Assembly (NCBI RefSeq): GCF_003957295.1
Contig: NZ_RQPJ01000003.1
Span: 211,973 to 275,972, forward strand
Direction of reading: 5' to 3'
Source of the DNA: Arenibacter aquaticus
GTDB lineage: Bacteria; Bacteroidota; Bacteroidia; Flavobacteriales; Flavobacteriaceae
DNA length: 64,000 bases
Below, piece after piece: positions 1-8,843 of the stretch (its first letter is position 1; each line of letters starts with the position of its first letter). The notes under the pieces were generated by a model. It did no database searches. It had not been told where the DNA came from and worked only from the letters and a program-made list of their open reading frames with translations. The position numbers and the translations under genes are program-made.

Positions 1-1344
1 ATTTCCTATATTGAAATTACCGGTAAAGTTTTGTTGTAGATTTAAAGTTTTAGTTCTGGCATCGGTATCTTGAGCGTATAATGCGAAGTTTTCCGTTCCT
101 ACAGGAGCCGCCGCATCGGTCCAATCGGCAGCGTTCCATAAATAGGTATAATAACCCAATGATTTGGCCAAACCTCCTGCAATCAAAGTTTGGGAAGACC
201 AGTTATCCGAAAGTTTCCAAGCAATTTCACCACGATAATTTTGTGTGATATTCTCAATGGTAACATCATTGTTGGTAAAGGACAAATTGGTATCATAATC
301 CAATTCCTCAATAGAACCAAAAGCTAAAGGGCCATATCTATTCAAAAACAAAAAAGTTTCGTTTGTTTGCTCATTTCCCGATGCTTCATAAGAAAAGTTT
401 AATGACAGGTTGTTATTAACCTTATAGGTCAATGAGGGAGCAACAAAGACTGATTTTTTAAACCCTGCATCTTGAAAACTATCATCTTGCTGAAAACCAC
501 CATTAAAACGCAGGGACCATTTTTCATTATTGGCAAGATTGACATCGACATTTAATTTTGTAAAATCATTGGATCCGCCTGCTAGGGTAATGTTGCCTCC
601 AGTGCTATTGTATGGTTTTTTGGTGATAATATTTATAAGACCGCCATAAGAGGTTACAGCGCTACCAAACAAAGTTCCTGAAGGGCCTTTGATGACTTCT
701 ACCCGCTCAACATTTGAAGGATTAATAAAGCCGTTGGTTATACCGGCAACACCGTTTACCAATTGGGGCTGTACTGCAAAACCGCGACTGGAGTAATACC
801 CGGCGCCGTCTCCGCTTCTACCTGTTGAAGCCCAAAGCTTAGTAATACCCGCCGCATTTTTTAATGCATCCTCAAAAGTGTTGACAGATTGGGATATGAG
901 CAATTGGTTGGTAATGGTATTGTATACCTGGGAATTTTCTATATTTTTTAGCGGCATTTTAGAAACATAGGCTGTTTGCTTTCTGGAGAATTTATTTCTT
1001 CGTTCGGCTTCAACAATAACTTCCGATAAAATTTCATTGCCCTCATAGAGGACTATATTTTCCAAATCCAAAGATTGGCCGCTGGATACAGAGAACGGAA
1101 TTTCCCTTGTTTTAAAACCAAGATAGGAAAGGGTCAGAACATACTCTCCACTATCCAAGTTGGTTATCTGGAATTGACCACTCTCGTCGGTTTGCGTCCC
1201 TATATTTGTATTTTTTACGGCAACATTAACTCCGAACAAGGAGGTTTGTGTATTATCTGTTATGGTACCCTTAACGGTTGCATTTTGGGCAAACACTACC
1301 TTACCCAATAAGATAAAACATAAAATTGCTAGTTGGCTCTTCAT
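1..1344 (-). CDS. TonB-dependent siderophore-type receptor, 5' part (runs off window)
   Basis: Only the N-terminal ~448 residues lie in the window; the gene continues past base 1. Translation from the ATG at 1344 gives a signal peptide ending near FAQ, then a CarboxypepD_reg-like domain (about residues 22-100, with TDESGQF and SYLGFKTRE), then a plug domain with GAGYYSSRGFAVQPQ and VERVEVIKGPSGTLFG. The short plug and the GPSGTLFG stretch resemble FhuE/FecA-type siderophore receptors rather than SusC. It should sit in the outer membrane and import a ferric chelate using TonB energy. Two identical-architecture operators bracket its promoter, which fits metal control. The substrate cannot be read from the sequence. 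Confidence 0.9.
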   Translation of the reverse strand, partial: MKSQLAILCFILLGKVVFAQNATVKGTITDNTQTSLFGVNVAVKNTNIGTQTDESGQFQITNLDSGEYVLTLSYLGFKTREIPFSVSSGQSLDLENIVLYEGNEILSEVIVEAERRNKFSRKQTAYVSKMPLKNIENSQVYNTITNQLLISQSVNTFEDALKNAAGITKLWASTGRSGDGAGYYSSRGFAVQPQLVNGVAGITNGFINPSNVERVEVIKGPSGTLFGSAVTSYGGLINIITKKPYNSTGGNITLAGGSNDFTKLNVDVNLANNEKWSLRFNGGFQQDDSFQDAGFKKSVFVAPSLTYKVNNNLSLNFSYEASGNEQTNETFLFLNRYGPLAFGSIEELDYDTNLSFTNNDVTIENITQNYRGEIAWKLSDNWSSQTLIAGGLAKSLGYYTYLWNAADWTDAAAPVGTENFALYAQDTDARTKTLNLQQNFTGNFNIGN

Positions 1345-1350
1345 TTATTT

Positions 1351-1373
1351 TTATTTAGATTTGTTTTAAATAA
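1351..1373. promoter_or_regulatory. Promoter-proximal operator of the receptor gene
   Basis: A near-palindrome of the form TTATTTA-N9-TAAATAA, lying between the transcription start region and the receptor ATG. A second copy with the same arms and the same 9-base spacer is at 1417-1439. A metal-responsive repressor of Fur or DtxR type is the likely binder by context; the protein is not identified. Confidence 0.6.
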
Positions 1374-1384
1374 TAAACTGACGC

Positions 1385-1416
1385 CAAAAGTATTGGTTAG
1401 GTTTGAACTGTGCAAA
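1385..1416 (-). promoter_or_regulatory. Bacteroidota-type promoter of the receptor gene
   Basis: On the minus strand TTTG (plus 1413-1416) is followed after 20 bases by TACTTTTG (plus 1385-1392). This matches the Bacteroidota -33 TTTG and -7 TAnnTTTG consensus exactly. It points at the receptor start at 1344. Confidence 0.7.
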
Positions 1417-1439
1417 TTATTTATATTAAATCTAAATAA
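1417..1439. promoter_or_regulatory. Promoter-distal operator of the receptor gene
   Basis: Second TTATTTA-N9-TAAATAA near-palindrome, directly abutting the -33 TTTG. It is roughly the reverse complement of the copy at 1351-1373; their centres are 66 bp apart. The pair encloses the promoter. Confidence 0.6.
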
Positions 1440-1831
1440 GAATTACGCAGTCAAGGACCTCCAAGAATGCACAGGGAATAAGGTATAAATAAGCCCCTTA
1501 AAGAGAACTGCTGCATAGCCCTTAACTCCACAGCTTAACCCTACGATAAATAAAAGATTAACAAACCATTAGTTGAAAAGATATTAGACCTATAAATTGA
1601 TGCTTTTATCTTTATTTAATAGATAAAATTGGCTCGACTTATTGAGGTAGATGAACTTGGATAGGGGTTTAAAACCATATATAGTACCGCCAAAATACCA
1701 ATGATCTACTGCTTAAAGAAACATATAGGTTTCTGAAGGATAGATGAGGCCAAAGGTTATATTATGTTGATATTATATGAAGAAAACACGGTGCAGTACG
1801 TATGTGTGCCAAAAGGCATTGGACCAAGTAA
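1440..1831. other. Gene-free stretch between receptor promoter and reductase
   Basis: About 390 bases with no convincing coding frame on either strand, no repeat and no clear terminator. It separates the receptor promoter from the 3' end of the upstream minus-strand reductase. Confidence 0.5.
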
Positions 1832-2500
1832 TTATTGCTCTATAATTACGGTCTCGGCCGAAGCTCCTAGATCCAGCAACAGCTTTGAGATATTTTTTAC
1901 AAACTTCTTGGGACCACATAGATAAAAGTTCTGTCCAAAATCGGATATATTCTCAATAAGATATTTACGATCTATTCTATTGCCCCTAAAGCCTACCACA
2001 TTTTCTCGGGTGAATATTTTTACAAAGTTACCGGCCAGCATTTTCTCCAATTCTTCCTCTAGAATAACATCTTCAGAAGTCTTGTTGGAATAGATCAATT
2101 TATTACCGTGCAAATTCTTATGGATATACAAATGCCTAAAAATTGATATAAAAGGAGTAATACCGGCTCCACCGGCCAAGAAAACACCAGGACCTTTGTA
2201 TTGTATGGCACCAAAAACATCGTGCAGTATAAGTTCTGCCCCAGCGTGGGTACGTCCCAATTTGTTGGTAACCCCATCATGGTCATTATAGATTTTGATC
2301 ATAAATTCTAAAAAACCATGTTCCTGTATTGAAGTGAAGGTAAAGGGTCTTAATTTATCTTTCCACTCAGGAAGGTTAATGGAAATCTCGGTGGCCTGAC
2401 CTGGAATAAAATCATAGCCCACAGGCCTTTCTACCACAAATCGCTTTACGTCGTGAGTGATAAAATGTGTTTCCAATATTTTAACAATATGCTGCTTCAT
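1832..2500 (-). CDS. FAD-binding ferredoxin/flavodoxin reductase family protein
   Basis: A 222-residue single-domain oxidoreductase of the ferredoxin-NADP reductase superfamily. The FAD-binding motif is R51-P-F-T, followed by an NAD(P)H-binding segment with GGAGITP at about 110-116 and a C-terminal CGP motif at 195-197. There is no 2Fe-2S domain, so it is the short flavodoxin-reductase type. It would move electrons between NAD(P)H and a flavin or iron-sulfur partner in the cytoplasm. It lies between a siderophore-type receptor and a flavodoxin-fold protein on the same strand. A ferric-chelate reductase role is possible but not shown. Confidence 0.8.
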   Translation of the reverse strand: MKQHIVKILETHFITHDVKRFVVERPVGYDFIPGQATEISINLPEWKDKLRPFTFTSIQEHGFLEFMIKIYNDHDGVTNKLGRTHAGAELILHDVFGAIQYKGPGVFLAGGAGITPFISIFRHLYIHKNLHGNKLIYSNKTSEDVILEEELEKMLAGNFVKIFTRENVVGFRGNRIDRKYLIENISDFGQNFYLCGPKKFVKNISKLLLDLGASAETVIIEQ

Positions 2501-2593
2501 TGCTTTATGTATAATGGTCCTGACCTCCTCAATTGTACAGTATTAAGTTAATTTTTTGAATTGGATTATCCAAACTGCCCATAACCTATTGTC

Positions 2594-3319
2594 TTATCTA
2601 TATTCGGGATTATTAAACTTCCATCGTTCACCATTCTCCCATTCCTTTTTAGAATTACCATAGGGTGGGTAACCACTGTTCTTTTTAAGCATAGAGGCCA
2701 AATGCAATATATTATAGGTCATAAAGGTGGTGTTTTTATTGGTAAAATCGCTTTCCACTCCTGCAGCCTGATCCAAGGTTTCACCTTGCCATTCACTATC
2801 TCCATAACTAGGTCCCGGGCCTACTTCCCCTATCCAACCACAATCTGCCTGTGGCGGAATGGAATACCCAATATGCTGTAGGGAATAAAGAATGCCCATG
2901 GCACAATGCTTTACCCCATCTTCATTGCCTGTTATTATACAACCTCCCACCTTACCGTAATAAATATATTGTCCTTTATCATTGGTTTTACCGCTCATGG
3001 CGTATAACCTTTCTATCAGTTTTTGGGCAATGGAAGATTTTTCCCCCAGCCATATGGGAGTGCCTACAATAAGTATATCGGCATCCAAAATTTTATTAAA
3101 GAGTTGGGGCCATTCATCCTTTTCCCAACCATGCTCCGTCATATCTGGGTATACTCCATTGGCAATTGCATGATCTACCAAGCGAATATGCTCAACGGAT
3201 ACCCCCTCTTTTTCCATAATTTCTTTGGATACTCCGATCAACTTTGCAGTATGGCTTGTACGGGGCGATTTTTTTAAGGTACAATTGATGTAAATAGCCT
3301 TTAAATTACTAAAATCCAT
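2594..3319 (-). CDS. Flavodoxin-fold NAD(P)H-dependent FMN reductase family protein
   Basis: A 241-residue cytoplasmic flavoprotein. The N-terminal strand is followed by a phosphate-loop-like segment (INCTLKKSPRTSHT, residues 11-24). The family motif GTPIWLGEKSS at about 86-96 forms the flavin pocket, and GGCIITGNEDG lies near residue 125-135. Members reduce FMN, quinones or nitro compounds with NAD(P)H. It is 93 bases upstream of the reductase at 1832-2500 and may share a transcript with it. The physiological substrate is unknown. Confidence 0.8.
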   Translation of the reverse strand: MDFSNLKAIYINCTLKKSPRTSHTAKLIGVSKEIMEKEGVSVEHIRLVDHAIANGVYPDMTEHGWEKDEWPQLFNKILDADILIVGTPIWLGEKSSIAQKLIERLYAMSGKTNDKGQYIYYGKVGGCIITGNEDGVKHCAMGILYSLQHIGYSIPPQADCGWIGEVGPGPSYGDSEWQGETLDQAAGVESDFTNKNTTFMTYNILHLASMLKKNSGYPPYGNSKKEWENGERWKFNNPEYR

Positions 3320-3410
3320 ATTCCGTATATTTTAAGGTTTAATACTTATAAACTTTCATGTAGACCCCATACGGCCAGAAGATATTGGGCCGCCCAATGC
3401 GTCAACAGCC

Positions 3411-4427
3411 TTAACCTAAAATCTCCTTTATTTCCTTTAATTCGGAATCGGTAAAACTCAAATTGCTCAATCCAGCAATATTGTCCAATAATTGTTCTCT
3501 ACGGCTAACCCCTATTAATACAGTAGAAATACGCTCGTCTTTCAACAACCATGCAATGGCCATTTGGGCCAGACTCTGTCCACGTGTCTGTGCCAAATTG
3601 TTTAGCCTCTTAACCTTTTCCAATATTTCTGGAGTTATTTGTTCTTCTTGCAAATAGCGCCCGTCTTTTTTGGCCCTACTATCCTCAGGAATACCGTTTA
3701 AGTATTTATTGGTCAATACCCCTTGTTCCAGGGGCGAAAAGGCAATGGAACCCATTCCCTGTTTTTCCAATTCTACCAATAATCCATCTTCCACCCAGCG
3801 GTCAAACATATTATACCTTGGCTGGTGAATTAAAAGTGGGGTTCCCAGATCTTTCATTATCTTGGCGGCCCTGGCTGTTAGATCTGCCGGATACTGCGAA
3901 ATTCCCGCATACAATGCTTTTCCCCTTTGCACCAAATGATGAAGAGCTCCCATGGTTTCCTCCAAAGGGGTATCTGGATCGGGTCTATGGTGATAAAAAA
4001 TATCTACATATTCCAGCCCCATCCTTTTTAGACTCTGATCTGCCGAGGCTATCAAATATTTCCGAGATCCAAAATTACCGTAGGGCCCAGGCCACATATC
4101 CCAGCCGGCCTTTGAGGAAATAATAAGCTCATCCCGATAGGGCTTAAAATCCTGTTGGAAAATACGGCCAAAATTTTCTTCTGCGGCCCCGTAAGGAGGA
4201 CCATAATTATTGGCAAGGTCAAAATGGGTAATTCCATTGTCAAAGGCACATCGCAATAATTCACGTCCTTTTTCCAAGTCGTTGGTGTGACCAAAATTAT
4301 GCCAAAGACCTAAGGACAATAAGGGCAAACGAATGCCGCTATTGCCACAGCGGCGATATTGCATAGTATCATATCGATTATTATCGGCCTGATAAAGATC
4401 GTGTGAAAAAGAGTCATTTATATTCAT
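3411..4427 (-). CDS. gpr: Aldo-keto reductase, YghZ / L-glyceraldehyde 3-phosphate reductase type
   Basis: A 338-residue (beta/alpha)8 NADPH-dependent reductase, close in sequence to E. coli YghZ. Shared stretches include QYRRCGNSGIRLP, LSLGLWHNFGH, FDLANNYGPPYG and WLLKDERISTVLIG. The catalytic tetrad is visible as D70, Y75, K106 and H147. YghZ reduces L-glyceraldehyde 3-phosphate and some other short aldehydes. The rhamnose genes begin about 3 kb away; a role in handling L-lactaldehyde is conceivable, but the gene is not in that operon. It has a cytoplasmic start with no leader. Confidence 0.85.
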   Translation of the reverse strand: MNINDSFSHDLYQADNNRYDTMQYRRCGNSGIRLPLLSLGLWHNFGHTNDLEKGRELLRCAFDNGITHFDLANNYGPPYGAAEENFGRIFQQDFKPYRDELIISSKAGWDMWPGPYGNFGSRKYLIASADQSLKRMGLEYVDIFYHHRPDPDTPLEETMGALHHLVQRGKALYAGISQYPADLTARAAKIMKDLGTPLLIHQPRYNMFDRWVEDGLLVELEKQGMGSIAFSPLEQGVLTNKYLNGIPEDSRAKKDGRYLQEEQITPEILEKVKRLNNLAQTRGQSLAQMAIAWLLKDERISTVLIGVSRREQLLDNIAGLSNLSFTDSELKEIKEILG

Positions 4428-4649
4428 ATCTATTTTTTATAGTATTTTCAAATTTAACAACAATTGCCCCCAGTTCCAATAATAGTCATATCCTCGTTTT
4501 ATTGCCATAATGGCTATAACTACCTAGTTGGGGAATTTATAGTCAATATACGGTTTTTCCATACCAAGGATAAATCATATCAGAAAAATCTTGACGCCAT
4601 CGGATATGGCCCATTTAACAATTATACAAATCAACACAGAAAAAAATGA

Positions 4650-5765
4650 TCAGAATTTTTTCTGGACCAACCTATGGGGCTCTAACGAAGGATCCATAAC
4701 AATTTCAAAATTAATGACCCCTAGAACAAGTTCCTCCTCTGTAATCACTTCAACTTTCCAAATGCCTTCTTTTACGTTACTTTTATAGGTGTATCCCCTA
4801 TAACCGCCATCCCTGCCCCCAGTAATTTCATAGCCAATATCCTCAACTATTTCCCATTCCCCCGTTCTCTGATTAAACCATTTCCACCTGTGAAAGACCG
4901 ATTTCTTTAAATCTGTAGGTGCAAATATGGAAGAGAAAGCATATACCTTGCCATCCGGGTCATGAATAAATTTAAGCCTATGGTCCCTCCAAAACACATA
5001 CCACTCATCCCTTTCGTAGGTCACTACATATGTGTTATCCTTCAAGGAAATATGATGTGCCACTACCCCCCTATCCATTGCCAATGGCACTGGCGGAATA
5101 AGTCTAAACAAATAAAATATATTGATCAGGGCATAGATTATCAAAATAAGCCCAAGCAACTTTCCCAACCCAACTTCTGCCCGTGTACTAGGACTTAACC
5201 AATAAATTATAAGTATCAATAATACGGTACATACCAAACTAATTACTCCTGAATAAAGAAATATTTCTGTGTTCATTTCGCGCAGGAAAACCGGAACCAT
5301 AAAAGCAAAAAAGGTAAAGCTTATAAAAAAATACACCCCAAATTGCAAATACTTGTTAGAGATACGCTTTTTAAGTAATTCATTGGCCAATAATAACACT
5401 ACCAATATTATAAAGAAGGCCATAGTCTTGGAAAGGGAGACGCTTCTAGAGAAATAAATAACATAGGCACTGGAAAGCCCTCCAAAGAAAAATTGGATGG
5501 CCAGGGGCAGGTATTCTTGGTAACGCTCCAATACCGTGTTTTTCCATTTACCGTCATCGGCCAGATTGTAGAGATACAGGGTAATGGTTAAACTAGTCAT
5601 ATGCAAGCAAAGCACCACTAGATCGTACAATCTATCAATACGCCCAAGGGTTAGGGAATCAAAAACAAACCCAAGAACGAAAAAAATTATAGGAGCATAT
5701 TTTTCATGTTTCCGTATAGTTTTCCGGAACGCACTATTTCTAAACTTAACCAATGTCCTTTTCAT
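4650..5765 (-). CDS. DUF2914 membrane protein
   Basis: About 371 residues from the ATG at 5765; an in-frame TTG 33 bases upstream gives a longer and less likely start. The first ~250 residues carry about eight hydrophobic membrane segments. The C-terminal ~120 residues are soluble and match DUF2914, with aromatic-rich stretches HRWKWFNQRTGEWE and GGRDGGYRGYTYKS. The membrane plus C-terminal DUF2914 layout is the common one in Bacteroidota. The function is unknown. It stands alone between unrelated neighbours and has no visible partner. Confidence 0.8.
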   Translation of the reverse strand: MKRTLVKFRNSAFRKTIRKHEKYAPIIFFVLGFVFDSLTLGRIDRLYDLVVLCLHMTSLTITLYLYNLADDGKWKNTVLERYQEYLPLAIQFFFGGLSSAYVIYFSRSVSLSKTMAFFIILVVLLLANELLKKRISNKYLQFGVYFFISFTFFAFMVPVFLREMNTEIFLYSGVISLVCTVLLILIIYWLSPSTRAEVGLGKLLGLILIIYALINIFYLFRLIPPVPLAMDRGVVAHHISLKDNTYVVTYERDEWYVFWRDHRLKFIHDPDGKVYAFSSIFAPTDLKKSVFHRWKWFNQRTGEWEIVEDIGYEITGGRDGGYRGYTYKSNVKEGIWKVEVITEEELVLGVINFEIVMDPSLEPHRLVQKKF

Positions 5766-6033
5766 AAGTTGCTTTGGAGGAGCATAAATATAATTCAATT
5801 AGCCCAAGGATATACCCAAAATAATCCTAGCAACCCTTTATAGGACCAAAACAATAATTTAGGAGCGATGGTACAACCCACCAATAAAACTGTACCACAC
5901 TGTATGCCAACACTTTTAGATCAGAGATTATTACCCAACGAAAACGGCAAATTAAAATTGTGAATATCTATTGTTTGGATTCCCTACAATCCTTTTTTAT
6001 AAAATATATATTTGGCCTCCTAAAAAAATAACT

Positions 6034-6585
6034 ATGAGCGTAACTTGGTACGAGTGCAAAGTAAAATACAGAAAAACCCATGAAACGGGGGAACAAAAGG
6101 TAACTACGGAGGCCTATTTATTGGATGCCATATCCTACACTGAAGCGGAATCCAGGATCAATGAAGAGATGGCCGCCTACACCAGCGAAGAGTTTCTGAT
6201 CACTAATATTAAAGTCGCCAATTTTTCAGAGGTCCATCCTTTTGAAAATTCGGACCGATGGTTTAAATCCAAGGTATCCTTAATTGCCTATGATGAGGAA
6301 AGTGGGAAGGAAAGAAAAACCAATTTTTATATGTTGATCCAGGCCAATGACGTAAAAGAGGCTTATGACAATACCATTGCGGCCATGAAAGGCACCACTG
6401 GAGACTACAGCATCCCTGCTATTAGCGAATCACCTATTATGGATGTATTCCCCTACTTTACCGGAGAGGAAGAGCAGTTGGAAAAATTTAAGGTATTAAA
6501 CAAATCCGAGACTACTGAAGCAGAAGACGTAAATACGTCGGATAGTTCTGAAGAAGAAGTTGTGGAAGAAAGTGAAGTGGTATAA
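6034..6585 (+). CDS. DUF4494 domain protein
   Basis: 183 residues from the ATG at 6034 (MSVTWYECKVKYRKT). An in-frame TTG 63 bases upstream would add a hydrophobic stretch not typical of the family, so the ATG is preferred. Residues 1-155 match DUF4494, a small cytoplasmic family of Bacteroidota with no known function. The last ~30 residues are acidic and low in complexity (EDVNTSDSSEEEVVEESEVV). It is followed by a strong bidirectional hairpin. Confidence 0.8.
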   Translation: MSVTWYECKVKYRKTHETGEQKVTTEAYLLDAISYTEAESRINEEMAAYTSEEFLITNIKVANFSEVHPFENSDRWFKSKVSLIAYDEESGKERKTNFYMLIQANDVKEAYDNTIAAMKGTTGDYSIPAISESPIMDVFPYFTGEEEQLEKFKVLNKSETTEAEDVNTSDSSEEEVVEESEVV

Positions 6586-6627
6586 ACTTTAATAATTGGG
6601 CACATACTGCACCATTTTTTAATAAAG

Positions 6628-6666
6628 ACAGTATCCAGAACAGGTATTACCTATTCTGGATACTGT
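6628..6666. terminator. Bidirectional terminator
   Basis: Perfect 13-bp stem, acagtatccagaa (6628-6640) with ttctggatactgt (6654-6666), and a 13-base loop. It has A-rich bases before and T-rich bases after. It lies between the convergent genes ending at 6585 and 6752. Confidence 0.75.
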
Positions 6667-6751
6667 TATTTCTACACTGATGAACACCTCACCCTGCGAC
6701 GGCGATCCGTGAATAGGTAGGCATTGTAACAAGGTAAGTACTTTACACCTT

Positions 6752-7243
6752 CTATAAAGGTTTTAAAGCAAGCCATTCTTCTTTGGTTGCCGGTAATTTT
6801 TGATGCTCCAACATGATCTGCCACTTCCCTTCCTTTTTTACCAGTAAGGCGTCAAATTGAATAAACCTAACAGAGTTTTGGCCATTTTCATCCAGGAGTT
6901 CATATCTAAATATACCTTTTTCAAATGCAGAATCGTCATCTCCCAGGCGTTCTGAAAACCTAAAATTCAGTTTCACCTTGGTTAATCCTTTGGCTGTTTT
7001 CTCCAGCCCTTCCTTCCATCTAATTAAGGCCTTTTTAAGGGCATAGCAACTCCCGGACGATTCTGAAACCAACACCCCATCTTCATGGAATGTTGATCCA
7101 TATCCTGCTACATCCCCAGCTTCTACTTTTTCTTTAACCACATTCCAATAGGCATTGAGTTCGGATATTCTATTCTGTGCAATTGCACTGCTAGTAAATA
7201 GCATAGCTAACACTACTACTTTCAACATATTCTTGCTTTTCAT
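6752..7243 (-). CDS. DUF4440 / SnoaL-like exported protein
   Basis: 163 residues with a signal peptide ending near SAIAQ (residue 23). The remainder is an NTF2-like DUF4440 fold, with residues from LNAYWNVVKEKVEAGDVAGY through LLVKKEGKWQIMLEHQ. Such domains bind small molecules, and many in exported form have no assigned role. It is the last gene of the minus-strand rhamnose cluster, 75 bases after the permease gene. That suggests co-transcription but gives no function. Confidence 0.7.
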   Translation of the reverse strand: MKSKNMLKVVVLAMLFTSSAIAQNRISELNAYWNVVKEKVEAGDVAGYGSTFHEDGVLVSESSGSCYALKKALIRWKEGLEKTAKGLTKVKLNFRFSERLGDDDSAFEKGIFRYELLDENGQNSVRFIQFDALLVKKEGKWQIMLEHQKLPATKEEWLALKPL

Positions 7244-7318
7244 ATAATTATTTTTATTAGGTGTTCAGTTATACTGTTACCATCACCCAGGGCCTAATAT
7301 TATATTCCACTTAGGGAC

Positions 7319-8725
7319 CTACCTTTTCTGGATCTGTTTACTAAACACCAAGAAGAGTACGCCACATAGCAACCATGCCGGTAAGGTAACAAACGATAAA
7401 AATACATCGAACTGAACGGATATAAAATAGAAAAGTCCAAAACTAATGGCCCAAGCGAAAAACACGGCCTTGTTGAACTTTAGGTTGGCCACTTCCGCAT
7501 AATTTTTTACGATTCCTGCCTGTTTATGAAATAAATGCTCAAATACAATAATAGCTCCAAAGGGTGCAAGGATAAATCCGTACAAGGCCACAAAACCTAA
7601 TAATTTCATGGCAAAAGCAGGGAATAGTCCGGCAATAGTTGCCAATGTACCCGCAATTATGGTAACCCAAAAAGTAGATAATTTAGGAACTATGGCCTGA
7701 AACGCAAGTCCCGCCCTGTATATGGTTGGATTGGCAGTTGTCCAACCTGCCAACACCACGGCAAGGATGCCAAAAACACCAATGGCATTATTGGCCAAGG
7801 GCCCAGGTGCTACAGTAGGAGCTTCCCCATTGGAGAGAAAAGCCTGGGCTTCTGGTGATTTTAGGTAAACAGCATATAACAGCGCTGCAGCTATCCATGC
7901 CATATAATGGCCCACGTACATTCCCGCTGCCGTTGTCCATCCGCTACTTGCTTTTTTAGCAAAACGGAATACCGATAGATCGGACATACCCACGTGCATG
8001 GCAGCATTCGCAAACCAAGACCATATCACCACGTGCCAAAAGGTGTACTTGATCTGCCCTGGAAAGGGCTCAGAACCTTCTCCCCATATATCCCAAAATT
8101 CAGAAAGGCTATTGACCCCCAATTGATTTAGTGCAACTACGCCACAGGCCAAAAAGGCCATTACTATAACGGGAGACATCCAGTTTGCCGCCTTGGACAC
8201 CGTTTCATACCCTTTAGAGGCTATTAAGGAAATGACCGCACCAAGAAAGATAACTATGATTACCCAGGTCATACCATTGGGCATGGTATCAGTGAGCTTG
8301 GGCATTTCCATATTAAAGGGAATCCCCACTGCCGTGGCCGATACCGTAATCATGGATCCGGCCAAAAAACAGAAAAGTATCCCATTGGCCAAATTGTAAC
8401 CGGTAACCAGGTTTTTTCCACAGATTTTCTCCAATTGGTAATACAATGTCAACCTGTATTTCACGGCAATTTCAGCGGTCAGGAACCGCCAACTGAGCAC
8501 GGCCAACAAGTTCCCGAGCAAAAGCCCTACAATAAGATCAAAGGCGCTGACCCCGGTTGTTAAAAACAAAGGGCCTATTACAAATTCGGTCCCTGCAGCG
8601 TGCTCCCCCGCATACATACCCAAAAAACTCTTCCAGCTTTTTAGTTTAGACTGGGGTACCGCTACACGTTCAAATTCGCCCCCGGCTATTTCCTCAATTT
8701 CTTCCTCTATATTGTGTTGGCTCAT
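7319..8725 (-). CDS. NCS1-type permease in the rhamnose operon (candidate L-rhamnose transporter)
   Basis: 468 residues with about 12 membrane helices. It resembles the purine-cytosine permease (CodB-like) branch of the NCS1 family; residues 30-60 (KSFLGMYAGEHAAGTEFVIG) and GWTTANPTIYRAGLAF near 335-350 are typical. NCS1 members normally import nucleobases, hydantoins or vitamins with Na+ or H+. Here it lies between a rhamnulokinase and a DUF4440 gene, on the same strand as the rhamnose enzymes. No RhaT- or FucP-like carrier is visible in the window. A role in importing L-rhamnose across the inner membrane is therefore inferred from position only. Confidence 0.75.
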   Translation of the reverse strand: MSQHNIEEEIEEIAGGEFERVAVPQSKLKSWKSFLGMYAGEHAAGTEFVIGPLFLTTGVSAFDLIVGLLLGNLLAVLSWRFLTAEIAVKYRLTLYYQLEKICGKNLVTGYNLANGILFCFLAGSMITVSATAVGIPFNMEMPKLTDTMPNGMTWVIIVIFLGAVISLIASKGYETVSKAANWMSPVIVMAFLACGVVALNQLGVNSLSEFWDIWGEGSEPFPGQIKYTFWHVVIWSWFANAAMHVGMSDLSVFRFAKKASSGWTTAAGMYVGHYMAWIAAALLYAVYLKSPEAQAFLSNGEAPTVAPGPLANNAIGVFGILAVVLAGWTTANPTIYRAGLAFQAIVPKLSTFWVTIIAGTLATIAGLFPAFAMKLLGFVALYGFILAPFGAIIVFEHLFHKQAGIVKNYAEVANLKFNKAVFFAWAISFGLFYFISVQFDVFLSFVTLPAWLLCGVLFLVFSKQIQKR

Positions 8726-8843
8726 ATTGGTTGGTTATTATTTTTAGTTATAATGATCGGTTAAATGTTCAATTGTCACTTATGTTCTTATAGCCTTTTA
8801 CTAAGCATATCGACAATTATTTAAATTGCTTAATACTTCTTAA

